64,000 nucleotides of DNA from Bryobacteraceae bacterium (GCA_026002875.1 BPGE01000001.1:3658001-3722000), one strand, 5' to 3'. Shown: positions 54,132-62,377, counted from the first letter of the stretch. Translations and numbers: made by a program. Notes: generated by a model from the letters alone, not told the origin.

Positions 54132-54812
54132 GGGGCACGGGCGGGATGCAGCCCTCGCGCAAGCGCGAGGGGAAGCCCGTTGGGAGGACGGGGGAAACAC
54201 GGTTGGGATGGAGCCCTCGGCCAAGGCCGAGGGGAAGCCCGCAGGAGAGTGCGCAGGGGGGGGCACGGGTGGGATGCAGCCCTCGCGCAAGCGCGAGGGA
54301 AGGCCCGCAGGAGAGGGCGCGGGGACACGGGCAGGATGCAGCCCTCGCGCAAGCGCGGTGGGAAGCCCGTTGGGAGGACGGGGGAAACACGGTTGGGATG
54401 GAGCCCTCGGCCAAGGCCGAGGGGAAGCCCGCAGGAGAGTGCGCAGGGGGGGCACGGGTGGGATGCAGCCCTCGCGCAAGCGCGAGGGGAGGCCCGCAGG
54501 AGAGGGCGCGGGGACACGGGCAGGATGCAGCCCTCGCGCAAGCGCGAGGGGAAGCCCGCAGGAGAGTGCGCAGGGGGGGCACGGGTGGGATGCAGCCCTC
54601 GCGCAAGCGCGAGGGGAAGCCCGTTGGGAGGACGGGGGAAACACGGTTGGGATGGAGCCCTCGGCCAAGGCCGAGGGGAAGCCCGCAGGAGAGTGCGCAG
54701 GGGGGGCACGGGTGGGATGCAGCCCTCGCGCAAGCGCGAGGGGAAGCCCGCAGGAGAGGGCGCGGGGACACGGGCAGGATGCAGCCCTCGCGCAAGCGCG
54801 AGGGGAAGCCCG
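54132..54812. repeat. Repeat array C: eleven palindromes with two stem variants
   Basis: Palindromes start at 54152, 54214, 54280, 54342, 54404, 54469, 54531, 54596, 54658, 54723 and 54785 (steps 62-66 bp). Three (54214, 54404, 54658) are CCCTCGGCCAAGGCCGAGGG and eight are CCCTCGCGCAAGCGCGAGGG; one of the latter (54342) has a damaged right arm. Both stem sides change together. Three linker types alternate and each precedes a fixed stem type, giving a higher-order unit of about 190 bp (linkers a, b, c) present three times with one extra b. The flank GGGATGCAG (or GGGATGGAG before the GGCC type) and the tail GGAAGCCCG match arrays A and B. It lies after the gspD stop. Confidence 0.95.
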
Positions 54813-54814
54813 GG

Positions 54815-54840
54815 GCGGGCGCCGGAGGAGCGGCGCCCGC
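54815..54840 (-). terminator. Possible hairpin after gspD
   Basis: GCGGGCGCC and GGCGCCCGC form a 9-bp stem with an 8-nt loop, about 55 bp after the gspD stop on the minus strand. No T-run follows, so it may be a weak terminator or a processing site before repeat array C. Confidence 0.3.
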
Positions 54841-54895
54841 GGGCGGAAGGCGGTCATGAAGTGCTGCTGCGGACGGGCTGGAGGCTGCCGGGACT

Positions 54896-57079
54896 TCAGC
54901 GCATCATTTTCTGCAGGCGGCGCATCTGCTGGACGAGCTCGTCGCTGGCGTCGGTGACCTCGTTGGTGTCGTAGACGACCCTTGGGGTGATGAAGACGAG
55001 CAGCTCGGTGCGCTCGCGGGAGAACGATTTGTTGCCGAAGGCGGCGCCGAGGACGGGGATGCGGTGCAGGAAGGGCACGCCGCCGCTGGACTGGGAGTTG
55101 GACTCGCTGATGATGCCGCCGATGGCGATGGTGTCGCCATCCTGAACGGTGACCTGGGTGGTGACGTTGCGGTTGGAGAAACTGGGCGACTGGATGCCGC
55201 CGACGGGAGGGGGACCGGGGCTGCTGACCTCCTGGTTGATGACGAGGGTGACGACGCCGGAGGGGTTGACGTTGGCGGTGATGCTGAGATTGACGCCGGT
55301 CTTGCGGTTGGTGATGGTGTTGGCGAACAGCGAGCTGCCGCCCTGCTGGACGCCGGTGACCGCCTGGGCGGTGAGCATGGGGACTTCGACGCCGACGTTG
55401 ATGGAGGCGGGGATGGAGTCAGTGGCGAGGACGGAGGGGGTGCTGATGACGCGGGTGCGGGTGGCGAGTTCGGAGGTGGAGAGGGCGGCCAGAAGCTCCT
55501 TACTCTGGCGGAGGAGCCAGCCGGTGGAGAGATTGAGCGAGGAACGGGTGAATTCCGCGGTCAGCGAGTGGGAGCTGGGCGTGCCGGAGGCGTTGCGGTT
55601 TTTGAGGAACCAGTCGAGGCCCCAGCTGAGGGCGCCGGTGAGCTGCAGCTCGAAGATCTTCGCCTCGATGAGGACCTGGCGGGGCGGGATGTCGAGCTCG
55701 CGCAGAAGGCGGAGGATGCTGTCGTATTCTTCGGGGGTGGCGAGGATGAGGAGGGAGTTGTCGGTGAGGTTGGGGACGACGCGCGGGCTGCGAGCTCCCC
55801 AGAAGTCCATGCCGCCCATGCCGAGATAGGCGCCGGTGAGATCCATGCCGGCGGCTCCCGCCTGGAGGTTGGCAGCACCGGCGGCGCCCTGAGCGCCCTG
55901 GGCTCCGGCGGCTGCGCCAGCCGTTCCGGCGCCGCCCGGACCGAATCCGCCCATGCCTGGGTACATACCCATCCCGGGCATGCCCATGCCCCAGCCGCCC
56001 ATGCCCGGCATGCCCATGCCCATTCCACCCATGCCCGGCATGCCCATGCCCATTCCACCCATGCCCATGCCGCCCATGCCCATCCCCCAGCCGCCCATGC
56101 CCATGCCCCAGCCGGGGAACATCTGGGAGTAAAGCATCGTGATGGAGGCAGCGAGCATGGGGGCCTTGCCGTACTTGACGCGGTAGACGTAGGTGTCGAT
56201 CTTGCCGGCGGCGCTCTTGACCTTGACATCGAGCCGCTCGATCCAGGTCTGGATCTGATCGAAGACGCCGGGATTGGGGGCGACGGCGATGAGGGTGTTG
56301 ATGCGGTCGACGGGGACGAACTTGACGGAGGCGAGCTCCTTGCTGAGGGACATGGACTTCATGAGGCCCTCGAGTTCCTTGGCCAGGTCGGAAGGGCGGC
56401 TGTGGCGCAGGTCGAAGAGGCGGACGCGCTGCTTGGCGAGGACGTCGGAGTCGAACAGGGAGATCATCTCCATAGTGCGCTTCATGCTGCGGCGGCTGTC
56501 GAGGACGAGCAGGAGGTTGGCGGGGGGATAGGCCCAGGCGCGGCCCTGGGGGCCGAGGAACTCGCCGATGAGCTTGGCGAGTTCCTCGACGTTGGCGTAT
56601 TTGAGGAAGACGAGATTGAGGATGGGGCGGTCGTCCTCGGGGATGTCTTTGACATCGACCTCCGGCGGAAGGGGCATGCGGGCGACGTCGGCGAGGGGGA
56701 CGATGCGGTAGATGCTGCCGGTCTGGACCATGGCGGCGCCGTTGATGCGGAGGATGGTGTCGAGCAGCTCGCGGGGGTCGATGTCGCGAAGTTCGCCGTA
56801 GGTGTTGAGCGTGACGGCGCCGCTGACGCCCTTGTCGACGACGTAGTTGATCTTGAGCTGGCGGGCGAGGAAGTCGACGACCTCGAGGAGGTTGACGTTT
56901 TGCAGGGAGAGCCCGGCGATGAGGCCGGCGGGGGGCTGGGCGGGCAGAGCGGGCTTGGTCTCCTGCGGGGCGGGGGGCTGCTGCGGAGCCGCGCCCGCGG
57001 GGAGGAGGAGCGCCGGATGGACGACGAGCAGAGCCATCGCGAGCGCGACTTCAGGACTGCGGAACCGCACGATGCGCAT
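54896..57079 (-). CDS. gspD: Type II secretion secretin GspD with Gly/Met-rich insert
   Basis: This 727-residue outer-membrane secretin forms the exit channel of the type II secretion system. It has a signal peptide (about 1-31), N0/N1-type domains (about 50-300) such as L-S-L-Q-N-V-N-L-L-E-V-V-D-F-L-A-R, an unusual Gly/Met-rich stretch at about 317-385 made of G-M-G-M-G-G and G-M-P-G-M repeats, and the secretin domain (about 430-705) ending in V-P-F-L-H-R-I-P-V-L-G-A-A-F-G and R-T-E-L-L-V-F-I-T-P-R-V. AAGGAGG lies 6 nt before the ATG at 57077-57079. It is the last gene of the gsp run. Confidence 0.93.
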   Translation of the reverse strand: MRIVRFRSPEVALAMALLVVHPALLLPAGAAPQQPPAPQETKPALPAQPPAGLIAGLSLQNVNLLEVVDFLARQLKINYVVDKGVSGAVTLNTYGELRDIDPRELLDTILRINGAAMVQTGSIYRIVPLADVARMPLPPEVDVKDIPEDDRPILNLVFLKYANVEELAKLIGEFLGPQGRAWAYPPANLLLVLDSRRSMKRTMEMISLFDSDVLAKQRVRLFDLRHSRPSDLAKELEGLMKSMSLSKELASVKFVPVDRINTLIAVAPNPGVFDQIQTWIERLDVKVKSAAGKIDTYVYRVKYGKAPMLAASITMLYSQMFPGWGMGMGGWGMGMGGMGMGGMGMGMPGMGGMGMGMPGMGGWGMGMPGMGMYPGMGGFGPGGAGTAGAAAGAQGAQGAAGAANLQAGAAGMDLTGAYLGMGGMDFWGARSPRVVPNLTDNSLLILATPEEYDSILRLLRELDIPPRQVLIEAKIFELQLTGALSWGLDWFLKNRNASGTPSSHSLTAEFTRSSLNLSTGWLLRQSKELLAALSTSELATRTRVISTPSVLATDSIPASINVGVEVPMLTAQAVTGVQQGGSSLFANTITNRKTGVNLSITANVNPSGVVTLVINQEVSSPGPPPVGGIQSPSFSNRNVTTQVTVQDGDTIAIGGIISESNSQSSGGVPFLHRIPVLGAAFGNKSFSRERTELLVFITPRVVYDTNEVTDASDELVQQMRRLQKMMR

Positions 57080-57099
57080 CGGCTGCCTCCTTGCTGCCC

Positions 57100-57522
57100 T
57101 CATTTGCGGGGAGACTTGCGCCACTCGTCGAAGGCGCGCTTTTCCTCGCCGTCGAGATCGTCCTGCTTTTTCGTCCAGGACTTCGCTCCGAAGGGGGTGC
57201 GGCGCTGGAAGACGACTTCGCCGCCGCGCGACTCGACGACGCGGAGTTCTGAGGCGCTGGCGGAGGGATCCTGGGCGGGGGCGTCCTCTTCGTAGCGGAC
57301 GAGCCCGAAGGGGGTGCGCTTGTAGATCCACGATTTGCCCTGGGGGTCTCTGGCGCGCCAGACGCCATCGCTGACGCGCTCGGCGCCGGGGGGCAGGGCG
57401 GTGGCGGGCTGGGCGGCAGGCTGGGCTTTCGCCGGAGCCTTGCGGGGCGCCGCGGAAGAGCGGTCCGCCTGCGCGGCGGCGGGCAGGGAAAGCAGAAACA
57501 GAAAGAGGAGAAATTGTTTCAT
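57100..57522 (-). CDS. Exported protein with RTPFG motifs, T2SS-associated
   Basis: This 140-residue protein has a signal peptide (MKQFLLFLFLLSLPAAAQA), a Pro/Ala-rich linker and two copies of a short motif: Y-K-R-T-P-F-G (67-73) and Q-R-R-T-P-F-G-A-K-S-W (106-116). A related motif, K-R-S-P-F-G-Q-Q-C-L-W, ends the neighbouring GspC-like protein. I know no family for it. Its position between the GspC-like gene and gspD (20 bp from the latter start) suggests it assists secretin assembly or interacts with GspC, which is inference. Confidence 0.75.
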   Translation of the reverse strand: MKQFLLFLFLLSLPAAAQADRSSAAPRKAPAKAQPAAQPATALPPGAERVSDGVWRARDPQGKSWIYKRTPFGLVRYEEDAPAQDPSASASELRVVESRGGEVVFQRRTPFGAKSWTKKQDDLDGEEKRAFDEWRKSPRK

Positions 57523-57547
57523 AGGGAGATCCTTTCTTCCGGGCTGG

Positions 57548-58279
57548 TCATTGCACTTTTTCCCACAGGCACTGCTGGCCGAAGGGGGAGCGTTTCAACA
57601 CCTTCCGGTAGCCGTCGACGACGGTGCCGGGGGGCGAAGAGTCGCCGGGCTGGCAGTAGCGGTAGTTTTCGCCGGCCTCGTCGCCGGGGCCTTTGCGCTC
57701 CTCGATGGTGCTGACGGAGGCGACATTGCTGACGCCCTGCTGGGGTGTCATCTGCGCCGAAGCAGAGGACTGGGCCTGCTGGGCGGGGTCCGGGGCGCCG
57801 CTGCTGTCGCGGAGCTCGTCGAAGCGTTTTCTGATCTCGCGGTCTTCCCAGCGGAAGACGAGTCCGGAGGGTTCGATGGCGGCGAGGAGGAACTCGCCCA
57901 CCTTGTCGCCGGCGACGTAGGTTTTCTGCCGCTGTCCGGGCAGGGCGAGGATGACGCGCGGGCCGTCGCCGAAGTTCATGGCGCCATAAAAATGCGGGAG
58001 CGGGGGCAGAGGCTTGGGCTGGGCGACCTCGATGACGATGTTGGGATTGCGGTCCGGGGTGAACAGCATCTTCGAGGCGACGGGCAGATAGGAGGCGGCC
58101 GAGATCTGCGGCGGCGGCGTAGGCAGGGCGACGGCGGGAGGGGGCGGGGTCTGGACGGAGGCGCGGAGGAACTCCGCGCGGCGGCGTTCGTGCTGTTCGT
58201 GCTGCACGCGCAGGCGCCACGCGGCGCCGGCGCAGGCGGCAAGGAGCAGGAGGTTGATGAGAAGCAGCCGTCCTCTCAA
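57548..58279 (-). CDS. gspC: GspC/PilP-like inner-membrane protein
   Basis: This 243-residue protein has one N-terminal membrane segment (about 5-20), a Pro-rich linker (40-60) and a homology-region-like domain (about 95-150) with F-Y-G-A-M-N-F-G-D-G-P-R-V-I-L and Y-V-A-G-D-K-V-G-E-F-L-L-A-A-I, as in GspC/PilP, which link the inner-membrane platform to the secretin. An extra C-terminal part (190-243) has C-Q-P-G-D-S-S-P-P-G and ends with the K-R-S-P-F-G motif shared with the next gene. The start is read as TTG at 58277-58279, overlapping the gspM stop (TTGA), with GGAGG about 9 nt upstream. Confidence 0.75.
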   Translation of the reverse strand: MRGRLLLINLLLLAACAGAAWRLRVQHEQHERRRAEFLRASVQTPPPPAVALPTPPPQISAASYLPVASKMLFTPDRNPNIVIEVAQPKPLPPLPHFYGAMNFGDGPRVILALPGQRQKTYVAGDKVGEFLLAAIEPSGLVFRWEDREIRKRFDELRDSSGAPDPAQQAQSSASAQMTPQQGVSNVASVSTIEERKGPGDEAGENYRYCQPGDSSPPGTVVDGYRKVLKRSPFGQQCLWEKVQ

Positions 58280-58872
58280 AAGCCGGGCCCTCCTTTCTTC
58301 TCGGGCACGAGGCTGGGATCGACGAGGCCGGTGATGGTGAGGCGGGCGGGAATGACCTTGCGGTTGCCGACCGTCTGGGAGAGGTTCACGTCGCTGACGG
58401 AGATCAACTCGGGCTGATTGCTCATGTCGGCGAGGAAGGAGACGAGCTGCTCGATCTGGGACTCGACGAGGACGGTGAGGACGATCTCGCCGTAGAGGCC
58501 GGCGAGGCGCCTGGGGGCGCCGAACTCGGTGCCGCGGAGGTTGAACCCTTCGGGCTGGTTTCTGGCGACGCGGCGGACGATCTCGAGCATTTCGGCCTGA
58601 GCCTGGGCGACAGTGCCGGCTTTGAGCATGCCGGCTTCGCGCTTGCCGAGCTCTTCGCGCACGCGTTTGAGGGCTTCTTCGCGGCCGGGGGCGGCGGCGG
58701 CCATGCGGCGCAGTTTCGTGACGCGCTGTTCCATCTGATCGACGGTCATGGCGACGCCGACCACGTCGGCGCCCTGTTCGGGCCAGAAGTAGACGGCGGA
58801 GAACACGACGGCGCAGAGCGCGAGCAGGGCGAGGGCGCGGCGGTCGCGCGGGGTGAGCGCCGGCATCCTCAT
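58276..58872 (-). CDS. gspM: Type II secretion protein GspM-like (GspMb/PilO type)
   Basis: This 198-residue protein has a short cytoplasmic tail, one membrane helix (about 14-30), a coiled-coil segment (about 45-80) and a ferredoxin-like C-terminal domain (about 110-190), the layout of GspM and PilO. It would bind GspL in the inner membrane. Its ATG overlaps the gspL stop (ATGA) and its stop overlaps the TTG of the GspC-like gene, so the chain is translationally coupled. Membership follows position and topology more than sequence motifs. Confidence 0.82.
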   Translation of the reverse strand: MRMPALTPRDRRALALLALCAVVFSAVYFWPEQGADVVGVAMTVDQMEQRVTKLRRMAAAAPGREEALKRVREELGKREAGMLKAGTVAQAQAEMLEIVRRVARNQPEGFNLRGTEFGAPRRLAGLYGEIVLTVLVESQIEQLVSFLADMSNQPELISVSDVNLSQTVGNRKVIPARLTITGLVDPSLVPEKKGGPGF

Positions 58873-60203
58873 GGCGCGACTCCTTCGCGTCTGGCGCGGA
58901 TGCGGAAGACATCGCCCGAGCCGCCGCGGGTGAGCGGAGCGGAGAACTCGACGCCCGTGAAGCGCGGGGAAGCCTCAAGCTTCTTGAGCAGCTCGTCGGC
59001 TTTTTCGCTTTCGCCCCAGAGGGAGACGGTGTCGGGAGTGATCTGGAGCGAGTTGAGCATGCCGGGGGGCTCGATCATTTCCGTGAGTTCGAGGAGGATG
59101 TCGAGGTGGCCGCGGGTGCGGCGGCGGAAGTTGTCGAGCAGTTCGATGCGCTGGACGGAGGCGGCGAGCTCGCGGTCGAACTTTTCGACCTGCTGAGCCT
59201 GGGGCGCGAGGCGGGCGGCTTCGGCTTCAAGATCTTTCAGATACCGGCGCTCAGCCCAGGCGCTTTCGGCGACGAGGGCGCCGCCGAGCAGGAGGAGCGA
59301 GGCGGCGAGGACGACGGTGGGGACGAACTGGGCGCGGGAGCTGGAGGCGCGGAGGTGCTCGGGAAGCAGGTTCAGGGGCGCGCCGAGGTGGGGGCAGGCG
59401 GCGGCGAGAGCGGCAGCCCATGCGGTGTCCGGCGGCGGCGCGGTTGCGGCGCCGGCGGGCGCGGGGAGGAGGTCCGGCCAGGAGAGGCGCGGGGCATCGG
59501 GCTCGAGGCGGAGCTCGGCGGCGGCGAGGCTGGCGGCGCGCTCGAGGGGCAGGTCGAAGAGGGCGGAGAAGAGCGGGCAGGCGGGGCTTTCGCCGTAGAT
59601 TTCGACGAGCGGCTCGGGCTCATCGGAGAGGGTACGGGCGGCGAGGAAGCCGCCCGCGGGCGGAGGCTGAAAGAGCCGGGAGGAGACGAAGACGGCGCTG
59701 CCGGAGAAGGTGAGCCCGGCCAGGCGGACGCCGGCCTCGGCAAACAGCGCCGTGTAGAAATCGATCACGCGCCGCTGGGCGATGGCGACGGCGAAGGAAG
59801 GGGAGCGGGCGATGCGGCGGGCATCGTGGGCGATGTCCTCGTCGCCGAACGGGTGGAGGGCGTCGAGCTGGAAGGCGATGGCGGCGGGCGCATCCTGGTC
59901 GGAGACTCCCGGCAGGCGCAGATGGCGGACGATGACTTCGTGCCTGGGAAGGACGAGCCAGCCGGCCAGATGAGAGGCGTGGAGGGAGGCGAGGAGGGCG
60001 GCGATTTCCCTGCCCCACTCGGAGGCGGGCCTTTCGCGGAAGCGCTCGACGGTGATGCGCCCGAGGAGGCGGACGTCGCGGGGCCGGACGCGGGCGACGC
60101 AGACCTCGAGGTTGGGGCCTTCGACGGCGATGCCGACGCCGGTGCCGAACCGGGCCAGCGGGCGCACGGAGGGCGACTCGAGGAGACCGGCGATCACTGC
60201 CAT
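58869..60203 (-). CDS. gspL: Type II secretion protein GspL-like (PilM-PilN fusion)
   Basis: This 444-residue protein has an N-terminal actin-like PilM/GspL domain (about 15-250), then a membrane helix (about 294-313) and a periplasmic PilN-like domain with coiled coil (about 315-380) and a ferredoxin-like C-terminus. The region V-L-P-R-H-E-V-I-V-R-H-L-R-L-P-G-V is typical of the PilM fold. It links the GspE ATPase to GspM and GspC. The 5' end overlaps the gspK gene by 10 bp. Confidence 0.88.
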   Translation of the reverse strand: MAVIAGLLESPSVRPLARFGTGVGIAVEGPNLEVCVARVRPRDVRLLGRITVERFRERPASEWGREIAALLASLHASHLAGWLVLPRHEVIVRHLRLPGVSDQDAPAAIAFQLDALHPFGDEDIAHDARRIARSPSFAVAIAQRRVIDFYTALFAEAGVRLAGLTFSGSAVFVSSRLFQPPPAGGFLAARTLSDEPEPLVEIYGESPACPLFSALFDLPLERAASLAAAELRLEPDAPRLSWPDLLPAPAGAATAPPPDTAWAAALAAACPHLGAPLNLLPEHLRASSSRAQFVPTVVLAASLLLLGGALVAESAWAERRYLKDLEAEAARLAPQAQQVEKFDRELAASVQRIELLDNFRRRTRGHLDILLELTEMIEPPGMLNSLQITPDTVSLWGESEKADELLKKLEASPRFTGVEFSAPLTRGGSGDVFRIRARREGVAP

Positions 60204-61177
60204 GCCTCGATCTCCGGGGAGGGCGGGACGGAGTCTTCCCAGCCCAGGATGCGGAAGCCTTCGGGGGCGACGGTGGAGTTGAGCTGGAGAGTCATGGCGG
60301 CGGTGCGGCGGACCTCGCTGAGGCGGCCGTCCGGGAGGCGGAGGCGGGCCGTGGCGCGCAGGGTGAAGATGTTGTCGCCGCCCATGCGGAAACGGCCCGC
60401 GGCCGGGCCGAGCAGGGGAACGACAATCCGCATGTCGAAGGAGGGCTGCTGCTGCCGGAGGCTGACGATCGCCTCGACGGCAGGAGCGGGCACGCCGAGG
60501 GCGAGCATGACGGCCGGGTGGACGGTGCGGATGTCGAGGCCGCGGCCGGAGCTGTAGACGGAGAGGCAGTCGCGGAGGCCGGGGCGGCGCACGACGGCGC
60601 CCTCCGGCGTGCGGGTGTAGCCGCCGTAGAAGAGGTCTGGGGTGATGCCGGCTACCGACATGAGCTCTTCAATCTGACTCAATGACGTTCTGGGCGCGCG
60701 GAAAGACGGCGCGGAGGACAAATAAAGGGTGTCGAGGCCGCTGATTTCGCTGCCGCGCCAGTGGAGGATGGCCTGCGTGATGAACTGGGCGGCGTCGGGC
60801 GCCACGCCAAGCACGAGGAGGAGGCGCTGGAGGTCCTCGCGAGAAGCGTGGTTGACGTTGAGTTTGGAGGACTCGGGGATGATCTCGACGATGGCATCGC
60901 CTTCAGGGAAGCGGAGGGGGAGGCGGGTGACGCGCCAGTCCCACCAGCGGGGCCAGCCGGCGGTGTTCAGGGGACCCGGGCCGTACTTCATGTAGTTCAT
61001 GGCGCGATAGAGGGCGCCGGTGGCGAGGTAATAGGCGCGGAGCCCCTGCTGGCCGGCCTCGGCGCGCTCGAGTTCGGTGCGGACGCGGAGGGCGACGGAG
61101 AACGCGATGGCGGAGAGTGCGGCGCTGAGCCAGAGCACCATGAGGAGGGCGCCGCCGCGGGAGGGTTTACCACTCAT
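60194..61177 (-). CDS. gspK: Type II secretion minor pseudopilin GspK
   Basis: This 327-residue protein is the large minor pseudopilin at the tip of the pseudopilus. It has a short leader ending R-G-G, then the hydrophobic helix A-L-L-M-V-L-W-L-S-A-A-L-S-A-I-A-F, and a body with S-S-K-L-N-V-N-H-A-S-R-E-D-L-Q-R-L-L, the conserved GspK motif of two helix-hairpin-helix-like units. Length matches the family. It overlaps gspJ by 11 bp and gspL by 10 bp. Confidence 0.92.
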   Translation of the reverse strand: MSGKPSRGGALLMVLWLSAALSAIAFSVALRVRTELERAEAGQQGLRAYYLATGALYRAMNYMKYGPGPLNTAGWPRWWDWRVTRLPLRFPEGDAIVEIIPESSKLNVNHASREDLQRLLLVLGVAPDAAQFITQAILHWRGSEISGLDTLYLSSAPSFRAPRTSLSQIEELMSVAGITPDLFYGGYTRTPEGAVVRRPGLRDCLSVYSSGRGLDIRTVHPAVMLALGVPAPAVEAIVSLRQQQPSFDMRIVVPLLGPAAGRFRMGGDNIFTLRATARLRLPDGRLSEVRRTAAMTLQLNSTVAPEGFRILGWEDSVPPSPEIEAWQ

Positions 61178-61901
61178 ATTGTTCCCCCGGGAGGCGGTTC
61201 TGGCGGAAGGGGCCGGTGAAGGTCAGCGGTGGAAGGGCGGAGCCGGCGGGGTCGAGGCCGGCCATTTCGATGCGGATGGCGGCAGGCCAGAGATCCATGC
61301 GGTTCCAGAGGGGCAGCCAGAGCTGCTGGGGGCCGCCGGTGTCGAGCAGATAGAGGAAGCGGCAGTACGCGAGACGGTCGGCGAGCACGAACGAGCCGGG
61401 CGAAGGCTGTGGCGGAGGGAAGACGGGCAGGACGGCGCCGGTCTCGGGATCGCGCTGGGGCGGGAGGCAGAAGAACCCTGCGCCGTCGGGACCGGTGTAG
61501 GGAATTTCGTTGGCCACGAGCCGAACGCCGCCTTCGGGGCGCGGAACGACGAAGAGTTCGACGATCTGGGGACGGCCGCGGTTGCCCTCGCGGATGGAGT
61601 AGGTGGTGACGAAGCGCGCCACGGAGGGCAGTCCCTGGAAGAACATGACGGGCGGTCCGCCGAGCTGCACGGGAGAGCCGCCGCAGCGGGCCATCACAGG
61701 AAGGAAGCCGGCGACCTGCTGCTGGAGGATGCGCTGAGCGCCGGAGGCTCGGCGGAGGGATTCGATGCGGCGGGAGCTGGATTCGAGGGCGGCGGCGCCG
61801 GCGCGCATGGCGGCGAGCATTCCGGCGGCGAGGAGGGAGACAAGAGTGATGGCGACGAGGACCTCGACGAGGGTCATGCCGGCGCGCGGGCGGCATTTCA
61901 T
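61167..61901 (-). CDS. gspJ: Type II secretion minor pseudopilin GspJ
   Basis: This 244-residue protein has a prepilin leader MKCRPRAG cleaved before Met9, with the conserved glutamate at position +5 (M-T-L-V-E), then a hydrophobic helix and a globular domain of GspJ size. A longer frame is open upstream but is a shadow of neighbouring genes. The ATG at 61899-61901 overlaps the gspI stop (ATGA). Confidence 0.88.
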   Translation of the reverse strand: MKCRPRAGMTLVEVLVAITLVSLLAAGMLAAMRAGAAALESSSRRIESLRRASGAQRILQQQVAGFLPVMARCGGSPVQLGGPPVMFFQGLPSVARFVTTYSIREGNRGRPQIVELFVVPRPEGGVRLVANEIPYTGPDGAGFFCLPPQRDPETGAVLPVFPPPQPSPGSFVLADRLAYCRFLYLLDTGGPQQLWLPLWNRMDLWPAAIRIEMAGLDPAGSALPPLTFTGPFRQNRLPGEQYEW

Positions 61902-62374
61902 GGCCGGGCCTCCGGCAGCGCCTGCATGGCCTCGAAGAACGGCACGTCGGCGGCGTCGAAGCGGATGCTGCGGTAGGCCGAGAGGGTAAGGGACCGGCGC
62001 GCGCCGGCGCTGCGCCACCAGACTTCGAGTTCGATGCGGTCGAGGATGCGGGTGCCGGGCGGAGGGACGGCGCCGGGCAGGACGACCATGCCCTCGAAGG
62101 GACGGACCACGGCGCGCCAGCCAGCCTCGATACCGCCCGTTTCTTCTGGAGAGAACATGCCTTCGAGAGGGACGCCTTTGGGCAGGTCGCGGCGCAGGAG
62201 GAGCTCGTCCATCTGCCGTCGGGCGAGCGCGGTGGCGCGCTCGCTTTCCACCATGCGGGAGGCGTTGGAGAGAGAGGCGCGCAGCGCGCCGAGCAGGCCG
62301 ACGACGGCCACGCCCATGAGCAGAGTGGCGACGAGGACTTCGAGCAGCGTGAATCCGCGTCTGTTGGCGATCAT
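61898..62374 (-). CDS. gspI: Type II secretion minor pseudopilin GspI
   Basis: This 158-residue protein has the leader MIANRRG followed by F-T-L-L-E-V-L-V-A-T-L-L-M-G, a classic type IV prepilin site with Glu at +5. Its size fits GspI. It starts 3 bp after the gspH stop and its own stop overlaps the gspJ ATG. Confidence 0.9.
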   Translation of the reverse strand: MIANRRGFTLLEVLVATLLMGVAVVGLLGALRASLSNASRMVESERATALARRQMDELLLRRDLPKGVPLEGMFSPEETGGIEAGWRAVVRPFEGMVVLPGAVPPPGTRILDRIELEVWWRSAGARRSLTLSAYRSIRFDAADVPFFEAMQALPEARP

Positions 62375-62377
62375 CCG

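Noticed and set aside
33575-54812. CRISPR arrays
   Set aside because: The sequences between palindromes are themselves repeated and of a few types, not unique spacers, and no cas gene is present.
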